Below are positions 1 to 6,710 of a stretch of 7,886 nt of DNA, piece after piece. The notes under the pieces were generated by a model, which searched no databases, was not told where the DNA came from, and saw nothing but the letters and a program-made list of their open reading frames with translations. The first letter of the stretch is position 1; the number at the start of each line of letters is the position of its first letter. The position numbers and the translations under genes are program-made. Where the stretch lies: assembly GCA_051879215.1 (NCBI GenBank), contig JBJELP010000230.1, positions 1 through 7,886 on the forward strand, in the 5' to 3' direction. Source of the DNA: TWA4 sp051879215 (GTDB lineage Bacteria > Bacillota > Clostridia > Lachnospirales > Lachnospiraceae).

Positions 1-233
1 CAGCGGTACTGGAGGAAATCGGTTTTCATTCCATCTGGGTTGTCAGCCTTCACGCTTATGAAAAATATATTTTTCCGTGGCATCATTTGTACCGGATTTT
101 TTCAGATTATCCGGCATTGGCAGTTCTGTTCTGTTTTTGCGGACGATGTCTGGTCATGTATTTCCTGTACCGAATGGTACGGAATGTAACGAAAAGGCAG
201 AAAAGGAAGAAAAAAAGATGTGTGATAGAATAA
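1..233 (+). CDS. 3' end of integral-membrane protein, probable acyltransferase (partial)
   Basis: An open frame enters from the left edge (first full codon at 3) and gives 76 residues ending at the TAA at 231-233. It carries a hydrophobic segment at about residues 39-58 of the fragment (YPALAVLFCFCGRCLVMYFL), followed by a strongly basic tail (KRQKRKKKR). That is the usual C-terminal end of a polytopic membrane protein with a cytoplasmic tail. The part before it (SIWVVSLHAYEKYIFPWHHL) resembles the last loop and helix of acyltransferase family 3 proteins of the OafA / fucose 4-O-acetylase type, a resemblance judged from memory only. The catalytic N-terminal half lies outside the window. The next gene, a ligase, starts inside this one with a 16-base overlap, which suggests translational coupling. 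An acyltransferase role fits the ligase and carrier protein that follow. It could instead be another polytopic membrane protein. Confidence 0.6.
   Translation, partial: AVLEEIGFHSIWVVSLHAYEKYIFPWHHLYRIFSDYPALAVLFCFCGRCLVMYFLYRMVRNVTKRQKRKKKRCVIE
204..209 (+). promoter_or_regulatory. Shine-Dalgarno site of the ligase gene
   Basis: AGGAAG lies 8 bases before the ATG at 218 and inside the coding sequence of the upstream membrane protein. It decides the start. The frame is open further upstream to an ATG at 77, but that stretch is covered by the upstream gene and has no comparable site. The ATG at 236 also lacks a well-placed site. Confidence 0.7.
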
Positions 234-1699
234 ATATGCATCAGGTTCTGGAAAAAATGGAAAAGCAGCGTGCAGGATCCAGTCTCTTTCGGTATCAGAC
301 AGAGAAACGGATGAAAGAAGTTTCGGCAGAAACCTTTTTCCGGGATGTCAGAATCTGTGCGCATAATCTGGAATACAGTAATTTATGTGGCAGACATATA
401 GGAATCATGGGCAAAAACAGCTATGAATGGATGGTCAGTTTCTGTGCTGTTTTGTGGATTGGATCTGTTGCTGTGCTTCTGGACAGGCAGATGGATTCCG
501 CTGCATTAATGGAGCTGGCAGATCGGGTGGATCTGGATGCACTTTTATACGATAATTCCGTAGTGGATACAGTCTGTGCAGCTGACTGGAAGGCACAATT
601 TCATCTGCTGCCCATGGAAGAATTCATACAGGAAAGGAAAAATGTAAAACATTTTGCTTTTGCTCCCCCTGTGGAACAGAAGAAAGAGGATCTGGCATGC
701 ATTTTTTTCACATCAGGTACAACCGGTAAGAATAAGGCCGTTATGCTGTCTTCCGGCGGATTGACGGCAAGTGTATGCTGTCAGGTAAATGATAAGCCGT
801 TTCATTCTTTACTGGCTGTCCTTCCATTCCATCATATGGCAGGATTTGTTATGGTCATGAATGCGTTGTATCTCGGAGCAGAAGTTTGTCTGGCCGACGA
901 TCTGAGACATTTTTACCGGTATTTGAAAGAAATGAAGCCGGATTATGTGCCGGTGGTTCCATCCATGCTTCCGGTTCTGGTGCGAAAGCTGAAAAAGGGA
1001 GGAATTCACGGAAAGGATCTGGGCTGGAATCTTCACATGATTCATTGCGGCGGTGCAGCATTTCGTCCGGAATTTCTGCAGATTCTTCTGGAACATGATA
1101 TCCTTGTTCTTCAGGGGTACGGAGCATCGGAAGCCGGAGGTATCGGCTTCATGTGGGAAATGTCTCCGGACCGGCCGGATACGATCGGAAAGCCGCCGGA
1201 GCAGATGCAGGTTAAAATGATAGATGGTGAATTGTATCTGAAAAGTGAATCGGTGATGATGGGCTATTATGGTGACCCGGAAGGGACGGAACAGGTGCTT
1301 CATGACGGCTGGTATGCCACCGGTGATCTGTGCAGAGCAGATGCAGACGGATATCTGTATCTGACAGGACGAAAAAAGAATCTGATCATTCTCTCCAATG
1401 GAGAAAATATCAGTCCCGAGGAAATTGAAACCCGATTGCATGCCTGTGAGGATATTCAGGAAGTTATGGTTGGTGTGGAAAAAGAGATGCTGATGGCAGC
1501 TGTATATCCCGCCTGTCCATCTTCCGCCAGTGAATCGGATAAACAGGCTGTAAGAGAACGGATCGAACAGTTTATGAAACAATATAATAGAAAAGTTCCA
1601 ATGTATAAACAAATTCATCAGATTCGTTTTTTGGAAGAGCCTTTTGTCAAAACAGCAGTTGGTAAACTGATTCGGCACAATAGAGATTCAGCACAATAG
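218..1699 (+). CDS. AMP-forming acyl/amino-acid ligase (ANL superfamily)
   Basis: This 493-residue protein should adenylate a carboxylic acid with ATP and pass the acyl group to a thiol, here probably the phosphopantetheine of the carrier protein encoded next. The core ANL motifs are present: the phosphate-binding loop TSGTTGK (165-171), YGASEAGG (from 301), the ribose-binding Asp in YATGD (D370), the hinge motif GRKKNLI (384-390), and the C-terminal catalytic Lys in TAVGK (K483). Length is normal for the family. No signal peptide or membrane span is seen, so it should be cytoplasmic. The overlap with the upstream membrane gene and the 33-base gap to the carrier protein gene recall the logic of dlt operons (DltA ligase, DltC carrier, DltB transferase). 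However, the sequence does not reveal the substrate, and it could be a fatty, short-chain or amino acid. CoA could be an alternative acceptor. Confidence 0.88.
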   Translation: MCDRINMHQVLEKMEKQRAGSSLFRYQTEKRMKEVSAETFFRDVRICAHNLEYSNLCGRHIGIMGKNSYEWMVSFCAVLWIGSVAVLLDRQMDSAALMELADRVDLDALLYDNSVVDTVCAADWKAQFHLLPMEEFIQERKNVKHFAFAPPVEQKKEDLACIFFTSGTTGKNKAVMLSSGGLTASVCCQVNDKPFHSLLAVLPFHHMAGFVMVMNALYLGAEVCLADDLRHFYRYLKEMKPDYVPVVPSMLPVLVRKLKKGGIHGKDLGWNLHMIHCGGAAFRPEFLQILLEHDILVLQGYGASEAGGIGFMWEMSPDRPDTIGKPPEQMQVKMIDGELYLKSESVMMGYYGDPEGTEQVLHDGWYATGDLCRADADGYLYLTGRKKNLIILSNGENISPEEIETRLHACEDIQEVMVGVEKEMLMAAVYPACPSSASESDKQAVRERIEQFMKQYNRKVPMYKQIHQIRFLEEPFVKTAVGKLIRHNRDSAQ

Positions 1700-1718
1700 A
1701 GATTCGGAACAATAGAAT
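1671..1718 (+). repeat. 16-bp tandem repeat, three copies, across the ligase stop codon
   Basis: Three successive 16-base units occupy 1671-1686, 1687-1702 and 1703-1718, each a variant of TTCGGCACAATAGAGA. The middle copy differs from the first at one position, the third at a few. The ligase stop codon TAG (1697-1699) lies in the second copy, so the last residues (HNRDSAQ) are encoded by repeat sequence. Because 16 is not a multiple of three, a change in copy number would shift the reading frame at the ligase C-terminus and change the distance to the carrier protein start. Confidence 0.85.
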
Positions 1719-1720
1719 AG

Positions 1721-1726
1721 AAGGAG
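1721..1726 (+). promoter_or_regulatory. Shine-Dalgarno site of the carrier protein gene
   Basis: A near-consensus AAGGAG sits 6 bases before the ATG at 1733, immediately after the tandem repeat. It is one of the strongest-looking ribosome sites in the run, in keeping with the high molar amount usually needed for a carrier protein. Confidence 0.75.
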
Positions 1727-1732
1727 CAGAAT

Positions 1733-1975
1733 ATGACAGAACAGGATTTGAGAAAAGAGATCATTGATGTAATTGCAGAATCCACGGAGACAGAACTGGA
1801 TGTGACACCGGATATGGATCTTTTTGCAGATATGGGATTGTCGTCCATGGAAATCATGGTTATGCTGGGAGACCTGGAGGATGCTTTTGACATCGAAATT
1901 CCTGCGGAAGAACTGACAGATGTGTGTACGGTACAGGATCTGAGTGATATGATTATTGAGCAGCTGAGAGAGTAA
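1733..1975 (+). CDS. Acyl carrier protein
   Basis: This 80-residue acidic protein has the four-helix carrier protein pattern, with the attachment site at the start of helix II in the sequence DMGLSSMEIM. By alignment with the usual D-S-L motif, S38 would carry the 4'-phosphopantetheine arm. The normal Asp before it is replaced by Ser (S37). The acidic helix after the site (EIMVMLGDLEDAFD) is typical of the surface that partner enzymes bind. Its likely role is to hold the group activated by the ligase just upstream and hand it to an acyltransferase. No phosphopantetheinyl transferase is encoded in the window, so a host enzyme must modify it. It sits between the ligase and the MoxR gene, 18 bases before the latter. 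It is probably a dedicated carrier rather than the fatty-acid synthesis AcpP, given its context and altered motif. Confidence 0.92.
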   Translation: MTEQDLRKEIIDVIAESTETELDVTPDMDLFADMGLSSMEIMVMLGDLEDAFDIEIPAEELTDVCTVQDLSDMIIEQLRE

Positions 1976-1993
1976 AAGGGAACGGGAATTGAA

Positions 1994-3094
1994 ATGAATG
2001 TAAAAGACACCAATGTTTTAAAAGTGATAAATGAAGTGAAAAAAGTGGTGATCGGCAAGGATGCTGTGATTGAAAAAATGATGGCGGCCATTCTTGTACA
2101 GGGGCATGTACTGATTGATGACATACCCGGTGTGGGAAAGACCACCATGGCACTGGCTTTTGCAAAAGCCATGGATCTGGAGCAGAAGAGACTGCAGTTT
2201 ACGCCGGATGTGCTGCCTTCCGATGTGACAGGGTATTTTATGTATCAGCAGAAAGAAGGAAAATCCATCTATATAAAGGGACCAATTATGTGTGAACTGT
2301 TCCTTGCCGATGAAATTAATCGAACCTCACCGAAAACCCAGTCGGCACTGCTGGAAGTTATGGAGGAACGAAGGGTTACGCTGGATGGGGTGACCATGGA
2401 GGTGCCGAAACCTTTTATTGTGATGGCGACACAGAATCCCTCCGGTTCTTCCGGTACACAGCCCCTTCCGGATTCTCAGGCAGACCGCTTTATGATTTGT
2501 CTGCATATGGGATATCCCAATGAAGCGGATGAGATGCAGATTCTGATGAAACGAATGGGCAGACAGCCTCTGGATGAAGTACAGACCGTTATGGGGAAAG
2601 AAGAGCTGCTTGCGATACAGGAGCAGCTGGCAGATATCCATATCAGTGAGTCGGTTTATCGGTATTTGCTTCAGCTGGTGAATCAGACCCGGGACCACGA
2701 AATGGTGAAGCTGGGTATCAGTCCAAGGGGATCTCTTGCTCTGGCCCGTATGGCACAGGGAATGGCATTTCTGGCGGGAAGAGCCTATGTGATACCGGAA
2801 GATGTGAAGGCAGTATTTCCCGATGTTGCCATTCACAGAATTCTGCTGAATGCAAAAGCCAGAGTCAATCAGGTTACGGTGGAGGATGTACTGAAGGAAA
2901 TCATGGCAAAGACGGAACTTCCGAAATCATGGAATGCGGAACTTCCCAAAGAAACGAAAGAAGAGTGGAAGGAAGGAACCGGGAAAGAAAAGAAAGAGGA
3001 AATGTTGAAAGAGAATGCATTTTCTGAACAGGCACATAAAGAAAAGCAGGGAAGCAGCCGATTTGGCCGGAAATATCTGAAAGGAAAATCATGA
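1994..3094 (+). CDS. MoxR-family AAA+ ATPase
   Basis: A 366-residue cytoplasmic ATPase of the AAA_3/MoxR group. Visible motifs are Walker A IPGVGKTT (44-51, K49), Walker B FLADE (103-107, D106/E107) followed by INRTSPKTQSALLE, sensor 1 Asn in MATQNP (N148), and the GISPRGSLALARMAQ segment typical of MoxR C-terminal domains. MoxR proteins are thought to act as chaperone-like ATPases that mature or assemble partner proteins, and they are commonly encoded beside DUF58 and transglutaminase-like genes, as here. The gene overlaps the DUF58 gene by four bases (ATGA). The last 50 or so residues form a Lys/Glu-rich tail (for example KEEWKEGTGKEKKEEMLKE), making it longer than the typical 310-330 residues of the family. 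The ATG at 1994 follows a GGGAACGGGAA stretch that can serve as ribosome site. Confidence 0.93.
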   Translation: MNVKDTNVLKVINEVKKVVIGKDAVIEKMMAAILVQGHVLIDDIPGVGKTTMALAFAKAMDLEQKRLQFTPDVLPSDVTGYFMYQQKEGKSIYIKGPIMCELFLADEINRTSPKTQSALLEVMEERRVTLDGVTMEVPKPFIVMATQNPSGSSGTQPLPDSQADRFMICLHMGYPNEADEMQILMKRMGRQPLDEVQTVMGKEELLAIQEQLADIHISESVYRYLLQLVNQTRDHEMVKLGISPRGSLALARMAQGMAFLAGRAYVIPEDVKAVFPDVAIHRILLNAKARVNQVTVEDVLKEIMAKTELPKSWNAELPKETKEEWKEGTGKEKKEEMLKENAFSEQAHKEKQGSSRFGRKYLKGKS

Positions 3095-4254
3095 AGAAAT
3101 ATATTGCATTTCTGCTGATCTGGTTTTTCACATGGTATTATATGGTCATGTATCAGACCCGGGAAGGCTGGTGGCTTCTGATCGGGGAAAGCGTCTGGTT
3201 TCTTCTGACCGTTCTGCAGCTTCTGTATGGAAAGTACTGCATACAGGTACAGGTTCGTGCCGATGTACGGGTGATCGATAAAGGAAAGGATATTTTTGCA
3301 GTTGTCTCTGTTGTCAATACCGGTTTCCTCCCCATTCCGCATTTTCATCTGAAATTGTCTGCAGGACAGGAAGCACAGCAGAGTATGGTTCCGGAGCAAT
3401 CGGGAAACACGAAAGGTCGATACTGGTCTGCGGTTAAGAAAGGCAGGATTTCCCCACGGCAGAGAAGGGAAATTTCTGTCATGATTCCGGCAGTGCATGC
3501 CGGGAAGGTCTGTATTTTCGCAGAACAGGTGATACTGTATGATTTTCTGCATTTGTTTTCGATAAAAAAGACAATAAAACACGTGCCGGAGAGTACTTTG
3601 CAGAGAAACCCGGAGAAATCATACCAAAAGGACAGAGCCGCCATGGCTTCCGTACTGGTTTTGCCCCAACTGTATCCGGTTTCTCTGGAAATTCCGTCAT
3701 CTCTCCGGTATTTTGGTGATGAAAGCGGTCTTTATTATGATGAGGAGGGCAGTGATCCTTCGGAGATTCTGGAAATCCGGTCCTGGCAGCCGGGGGACCG
3801 ATTGCAGAAGGTACACTGGAAGCTGACAGAGCGTACCGGAGAATTGATGGTGCGGGAATTTTCGGAACCCATTGGTTTTGCTGTTATTTTTTTAATGGAC
3901 ACGGATTATTATTCAGAGTCGTATCTGGAGACGGTTTTGTCCATCAGTATGGAAATGTGTATGCAGAAATGTCTTCACTATATTTGCTGGCAGAATCCGG
4001 CGGGTGTTCTGCTGCGGCAGCCGGTGGTAAAGGAAGAACAGATTTATCGGTTTCTGCAGATTGCCATGGAAAAGCAGGAGTGCAGCGGCGGACTGAAGGA
4101 GGAGAATTATCAGGACTGGTTTGGAGCGGGAAGTTATCATACCTGCCTTCGTCTCAATGAAAAACTGGAACTGTTTAAAGGGGAGGAATGCATCGGACAG
4201 ATGGACAGTTCTTCTCCTGAAAAAAGTCTGGCAGAACTGATGATAGAGATATGA
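3091..4254 (+). CDS. DUF58 membrane protein
   Basis: A 387-residue protein with two N-terminal hydrophobic segments (about 4-20 and 27-46) separated by a short loop. A beta-rich region follows, and then the DUF58 signature RSWQPGDRLQKVHWKLTER beginning at R230 (P234, G235, D236, H242, W243, K244). DUF58 proteins accompany MoxR ATPases across bacteria; their biochemical role is not settled, but a membrane-tethered partner or scaffold for the ATPase is the usual view. The start codon overlaps the stop of the MoxR gene and has an AAGGAAAA ribosome site at 3081-3088, so the two are probably translationally coupled. Twenty-one bases separate it from the transglutaminase gene. No von Willebrand factor A protein gene, often part of such clusters, is present. 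Confidence 0.9.
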   Translation: MKKYIAFLLIWFFTWYYMVMYQTREGWWLLIGESVWFLLTVLQLLYGKYCIQVQVRADVRVIDKGKDIFAVVSVVNTGFLPIPHFHLKLSAGQEAQQSMVPEQSGNTKGRYWSAVKKGRISPRQRREISVMIPAVHAGKVCIFAEQVILYDFLHLFSIKKTIKHVPESTLQRNPEKSYQKDRAAMASVLVLPQLYPVSLEIPSSLRYFGDESGLYYDEEGSDPSEILEIRSWQPGDRLQKVHWKLTERTGELMVREFSEPIGFAVIFLMDTDYYSESYLETVLSISMEMCMQKCLHYICWQNPAGVLLRQPVVKEEQIYRFLQIAMEKQECSGGLKEENYQDWFGAGSYHTCLRLNEKLELFKGEECIGQMDSSSPEKSLAELMIEI

Positions 4255-4278
4255 TAAAAACAGGAAAATAGAGATATG
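4243..4278 (+). repeat. 11-bp direct repeat flanking the DUF58/transglutaminase junction
   Basis: ATAGAGATATG occurs at 4243-4253 and again at 4268-4278. The first copy encodes the end of the DUF58 protein and runs into its TGA stop (4252-4254). The second copy ends in the ATG start (4276-4278) of the next gene. The ribosome site AGGAA (4262-4266) lies between the copies. This is probably a short local duplication that formed the intergenic joint, but chance similarity cannot be excluded. Confidence 0.6.
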
Positions 4279-6657
4279 GATAAATGGATCAACAAACTTC
4301 TGCTTCTGGCGGGGGCAATTTTGCTTTCTGTTTTTCTGGTGCGAATGACAGATGAAGTGGTGACCCGGGAAATCCATTTTCGGGCATATGAATATTTTGA
4401 GGATGACAGGGAACAGCTGATAAAACGTGGCCTGTGCACGGCAGTCAATGGTTATATCCACGGATACAATACCCTGGATTACAGGGAAGATACGATATGT
4501 TATCTGTATCTGGATGCCGATGGAAAAATCGGTCTGACCGATTCTTCTGCTCAGCCGGCAAAGGTATCTTCGCAGCTTCAGATGAGGAGCTTTTACAGAC
4601 TTTTATTTGTGGTACTGGCCGGCTGCATTGCAGTGGGTGTTCTGTTTTTCCACAGTCTGATTCCAGGTGTACTTTTTACAGTGGTATGGATTGCACTGAA
4701 CCTGCTGGTGGGTCTGACGGTGAGTTATGAAAATCTGATCGGTGCAGTCCTTTGTTTTCTTCTGCTGAACTGGGCAAAGCACTGCGGAGGAAACATCAGA
4801 GAATATCTGTATGGCGGTGCAGCATACGGTGTTCTGGTTCTGCTTATGGTATTACTTCCTGCGGCGGTACCGGAAGATGCTCTTCCTGCACCTGACACAA
4901 AGATGGCCGAGCGGATTTTCTCCGGTCTGGAACAGCTGGCACTGGTGACAGAACGGTCTGAGGAGAAGGAAACCCGGGACAACCGAACTGAAACGGAAGA
5001 AAACGGTGAAAATGAGACTGCCATAGAAACAATGGAAACTGGCAGGGAAGAAACGACAGGAGATGAGAATACCGACGAAACACCTGTACCGTCCGAAGGG
5101 AATGCAGATGATAATCGACAGGATCAGAATGGGGATAACCCGATGAACCAGTTTACCGGCAATGGGAACCGGGGAGATTTATTTGCCGGGTTCGGTTCAT
5201 CCGGCGGCGGTATCAGCAATGGACGGACGGACCGGACCGGAAATCTGAAACTGACCGGAGAGGTGGTTTATACGGCGACACTTTCCCGGAAGCCGGAACA
5301 CACGGTATATGTCCGGATGTTTTATGCGGAAGAGTATGAAAATAACAGGTGGAATCCGCTGGAGCAGGATTCTCTGTCGGAGGATGCCGTTTATTACGGC
5401 GGAAAAGGTGCACTGGCTTATTACTGTTCCGGAGATCTGCAGGATGCTGCCGGGCATCAGGAACTGGAATTGGAAATGATGATGTCAAGGGTTCCTGAGG
5501 TTTCCTCCGGACAGGGAGCTTCTGTGTATCAGGATGAAGTTTTGAAACTTGAGGAAGTGAATTCCGCTCCTCTGAGCGGGCTCGATCCGACCATTTGGGA
5601 AATTTCACCCAGCATTCTGCAGACCTTTCAGGATATCACCGAGTTCACTCCTGATACCTATATTCCTTATCTGGAGGAGAACTGCCGGAAACTGCCGGAG
5701 AATCTCGAATGGGATTTCCTGCAGTCCTATCCTGAAATCAGTGCAATCCGGGAACGGGAGGCAGAAGGAAATTCCATGAATCTGAAGGAGAAGGCTGAGG
5801 TTGTCGGGAAAATATTGAAGCAGACTGCCTATTATACCCTGTCACCGGGATCGGTTCCCGAAGGAAAGGACTTCATTCAGTGGTTTCTGCATGATGCGAA
5901 GAAAGGATACTGCATGCACTTTGCATCGGCGGGGGTCATGCTTCTGCGGAGTATGGATGTGGCTGCCCGTTATGCGGAAGGCTACAGCATTCCCGTATCG
6001 GCGTGGGAGCAGCAGAGTGACGGAAGCTGGAAAGCAGATATTAAAGACAGCAATGCCCATGCCTGGGCAGAGGTATATCAGCCGGAAACCCGATGCTTTG
6101 TCCCGGTGGAACTGACACCGGCCTATACCGGCAATGCGCTGGATCTGGTGGATGGACAGGAAAAAGGACTTTCCGGTCATCCTGTGGCAGCAGGTCTTAT
6201 GTGGTTTGGAAAGAAGCTTGTGGCTCTTCTGTTTCTGGCAGTTGGAATCCGTCTTCTTTTTCTGCTGATCCGCCGGGTACAGAACCGAAGGGAAATCTGG
6301 CTGACACGATCTCAAAATTACAGGAAAAATGTGCAGAACATGATGAAACTGACGAGAAAACAGTTTCTGAAAACGAAAAGACAAATGCGATGGAAACCAC
6401 ATGAAAAAGTACTGCCGGAGAAAACGGTACAGCAAGGGAAGAATATGCAGCTGCAGGAAGGGCTGCAGATCATAAGTGATATGCAGATGGCAGACTGGTA
6501 TGCAAAACTGGAAAAACTGACTGAACAGGCAGCATATGACCGGACATTTACTCGGGAACAGGATCAGGAAGCATATCATCTGTATGTACTTCTGAAAGCA
6601 AAAAATCGGAAGAATCAGAAGAACCGTTCTGAAAAACTGCCGGAACAAGATATATAA
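4276..6657 (+). CDS. Membrane-anchored transglutaminase-like protein (TgpA/YebA type)
   Basis: A 793-residue multidomain protein. One hydrophobic segment lies at about 8-24. A cluster of four follows at about 107-195, then an acidic Glu/Thr/Asn-rich linker (about 226-290) and a large extracytoplasmic region. The transglutaminase core shows the catalytic Cys in GYCMHFAS (C546), His in NAHAWAEVY (H595), and an acidic residue in VPVELTP (E612, where many homologues have Asp). A final membrane span (about 646-664) leads to a basic cytoplasmic tail whose end (AAYDRTFTREQDQEAYHLY) resembles DUF4129. This layout matches the TgpA/YebA family. The enzyme domain should face outside and could crosslink, cleave or transfer on surface proteins or peptides; the true substrate is unknown. 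It is the last gene before a strong terminator and shares the operon with MoxR and DUF58, its usual partners. Confidence 0.9.
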   Translation: MDKWINKLLLLAGAILLSVFLVRMTDEVVTREIHFRAYEYFEDDREQLIKRGLCTAVNGYIHGYNTLDYREDTICYLYLDADGKIGLTDSSAQPAKVSSQLQMRSFYRLLFVVLAGCIAVGVLFFHSLIPGVLFTVVWIALNLLVGLTVSYENLIGAVLCFLLLNWAKHCGGNIREYLYGGAAYGVLVLLMVLLPAAVPEDALPAPDTKMAERIFSGLEQLALVTERSEEKETRDNRTETEENGENETAIETMETGREETTGDENTDETPVPSEGNADDNRQDQNGDNPMNQFTGNGNRGDLFAGFGSSGGGISNGRTDRTGNLKLTGEVVYTATLSRKPEHTVYVRMFYAEEYENNRWNPLEQDSLSEDAVYYGGKGALAYYCSGDLQDAAGHQELELEMMMSRVPEVSSGQGASVYQDEVLKLEEVNSAPLSGLDPTIWEISPSILQTFQDITEFTPDTYIPYLEENCRKLPENLEWDFLQSYPEISAIREREAEGNSMNLKEKAEVVGKILKQTAYYTLSPGSVPEGKDFIQWFLHDAKKGYCMHFASAGVMLLRSMDVAARYAEGYSIPVSAWEQQSDGSWKADIKDSNAHAWAEVYQPETRCFVPVELTPAYTGNALDLVDGQEKGLSGHPVAAGLMWFGKKLVALLFLAVGIRLLFLLIRRVQNRREIWLTRSQNYRKNVQNMMKLTRKQFLKTKRQMRWKPHEKVLPEKTVQQGKNMQLQEGLQIISDMQMADWYAKLEKLTEQAAYDRTFTREQDQEAYHLYVLLKAKNRKNQKNRSEKLPEQDI

Positions 6658-6710
6658 AAACACCTCCCCTTTGTGAAGGAAATGGATTCACAGTGGGGAG
6701 GCGTTTTTAT
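6653..6710. terminator. Bidirectional rho-independent terminator
   Basis: The arms at 6659-6677 and 6686-6705 form a stem of about 18 positions, with CCTCCCC pairing to GGGGAGG and TGTGAA pairing to TTCACA, and only a few internal mismatches. An A-run (6656-6660) lies on one side and a T-run (6704-6708) on the other, so it can stop transcription from both directions. It closes the + strand operon immediately after the transglutaminase stop and also ends the convergent esterase gene, whose stop codon (6707-6709) lies inside the T-run. Confidence 0.9.

Noticed and set aside
77..217. N-terminal extension of the ligase frame back to the ATG at 77
   Set aside because: It overlaps the coherent membrane-protein frame, has unusual composition for a ligase N-terminus, and a good ribosome site supports the ATG at 218 instead.
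809..1678. Long - strand open frame (289 codons) opposite the ligase gene
   Set aside because: It lies wholly antisense to a gene with all ANL motifs, its His/Phe/Ile-rich translation resembles no family, and long antisense frames are expected here from codon usage.
5842..6663. Long - strand open frame (273 codons) opposite the transglutaminase gene
   Set aside because: It is antisense to the catalytic and tail regions of a clear gene, has low-complexity Phe/Leu/His/Gln composition, and begins within the terminator region.
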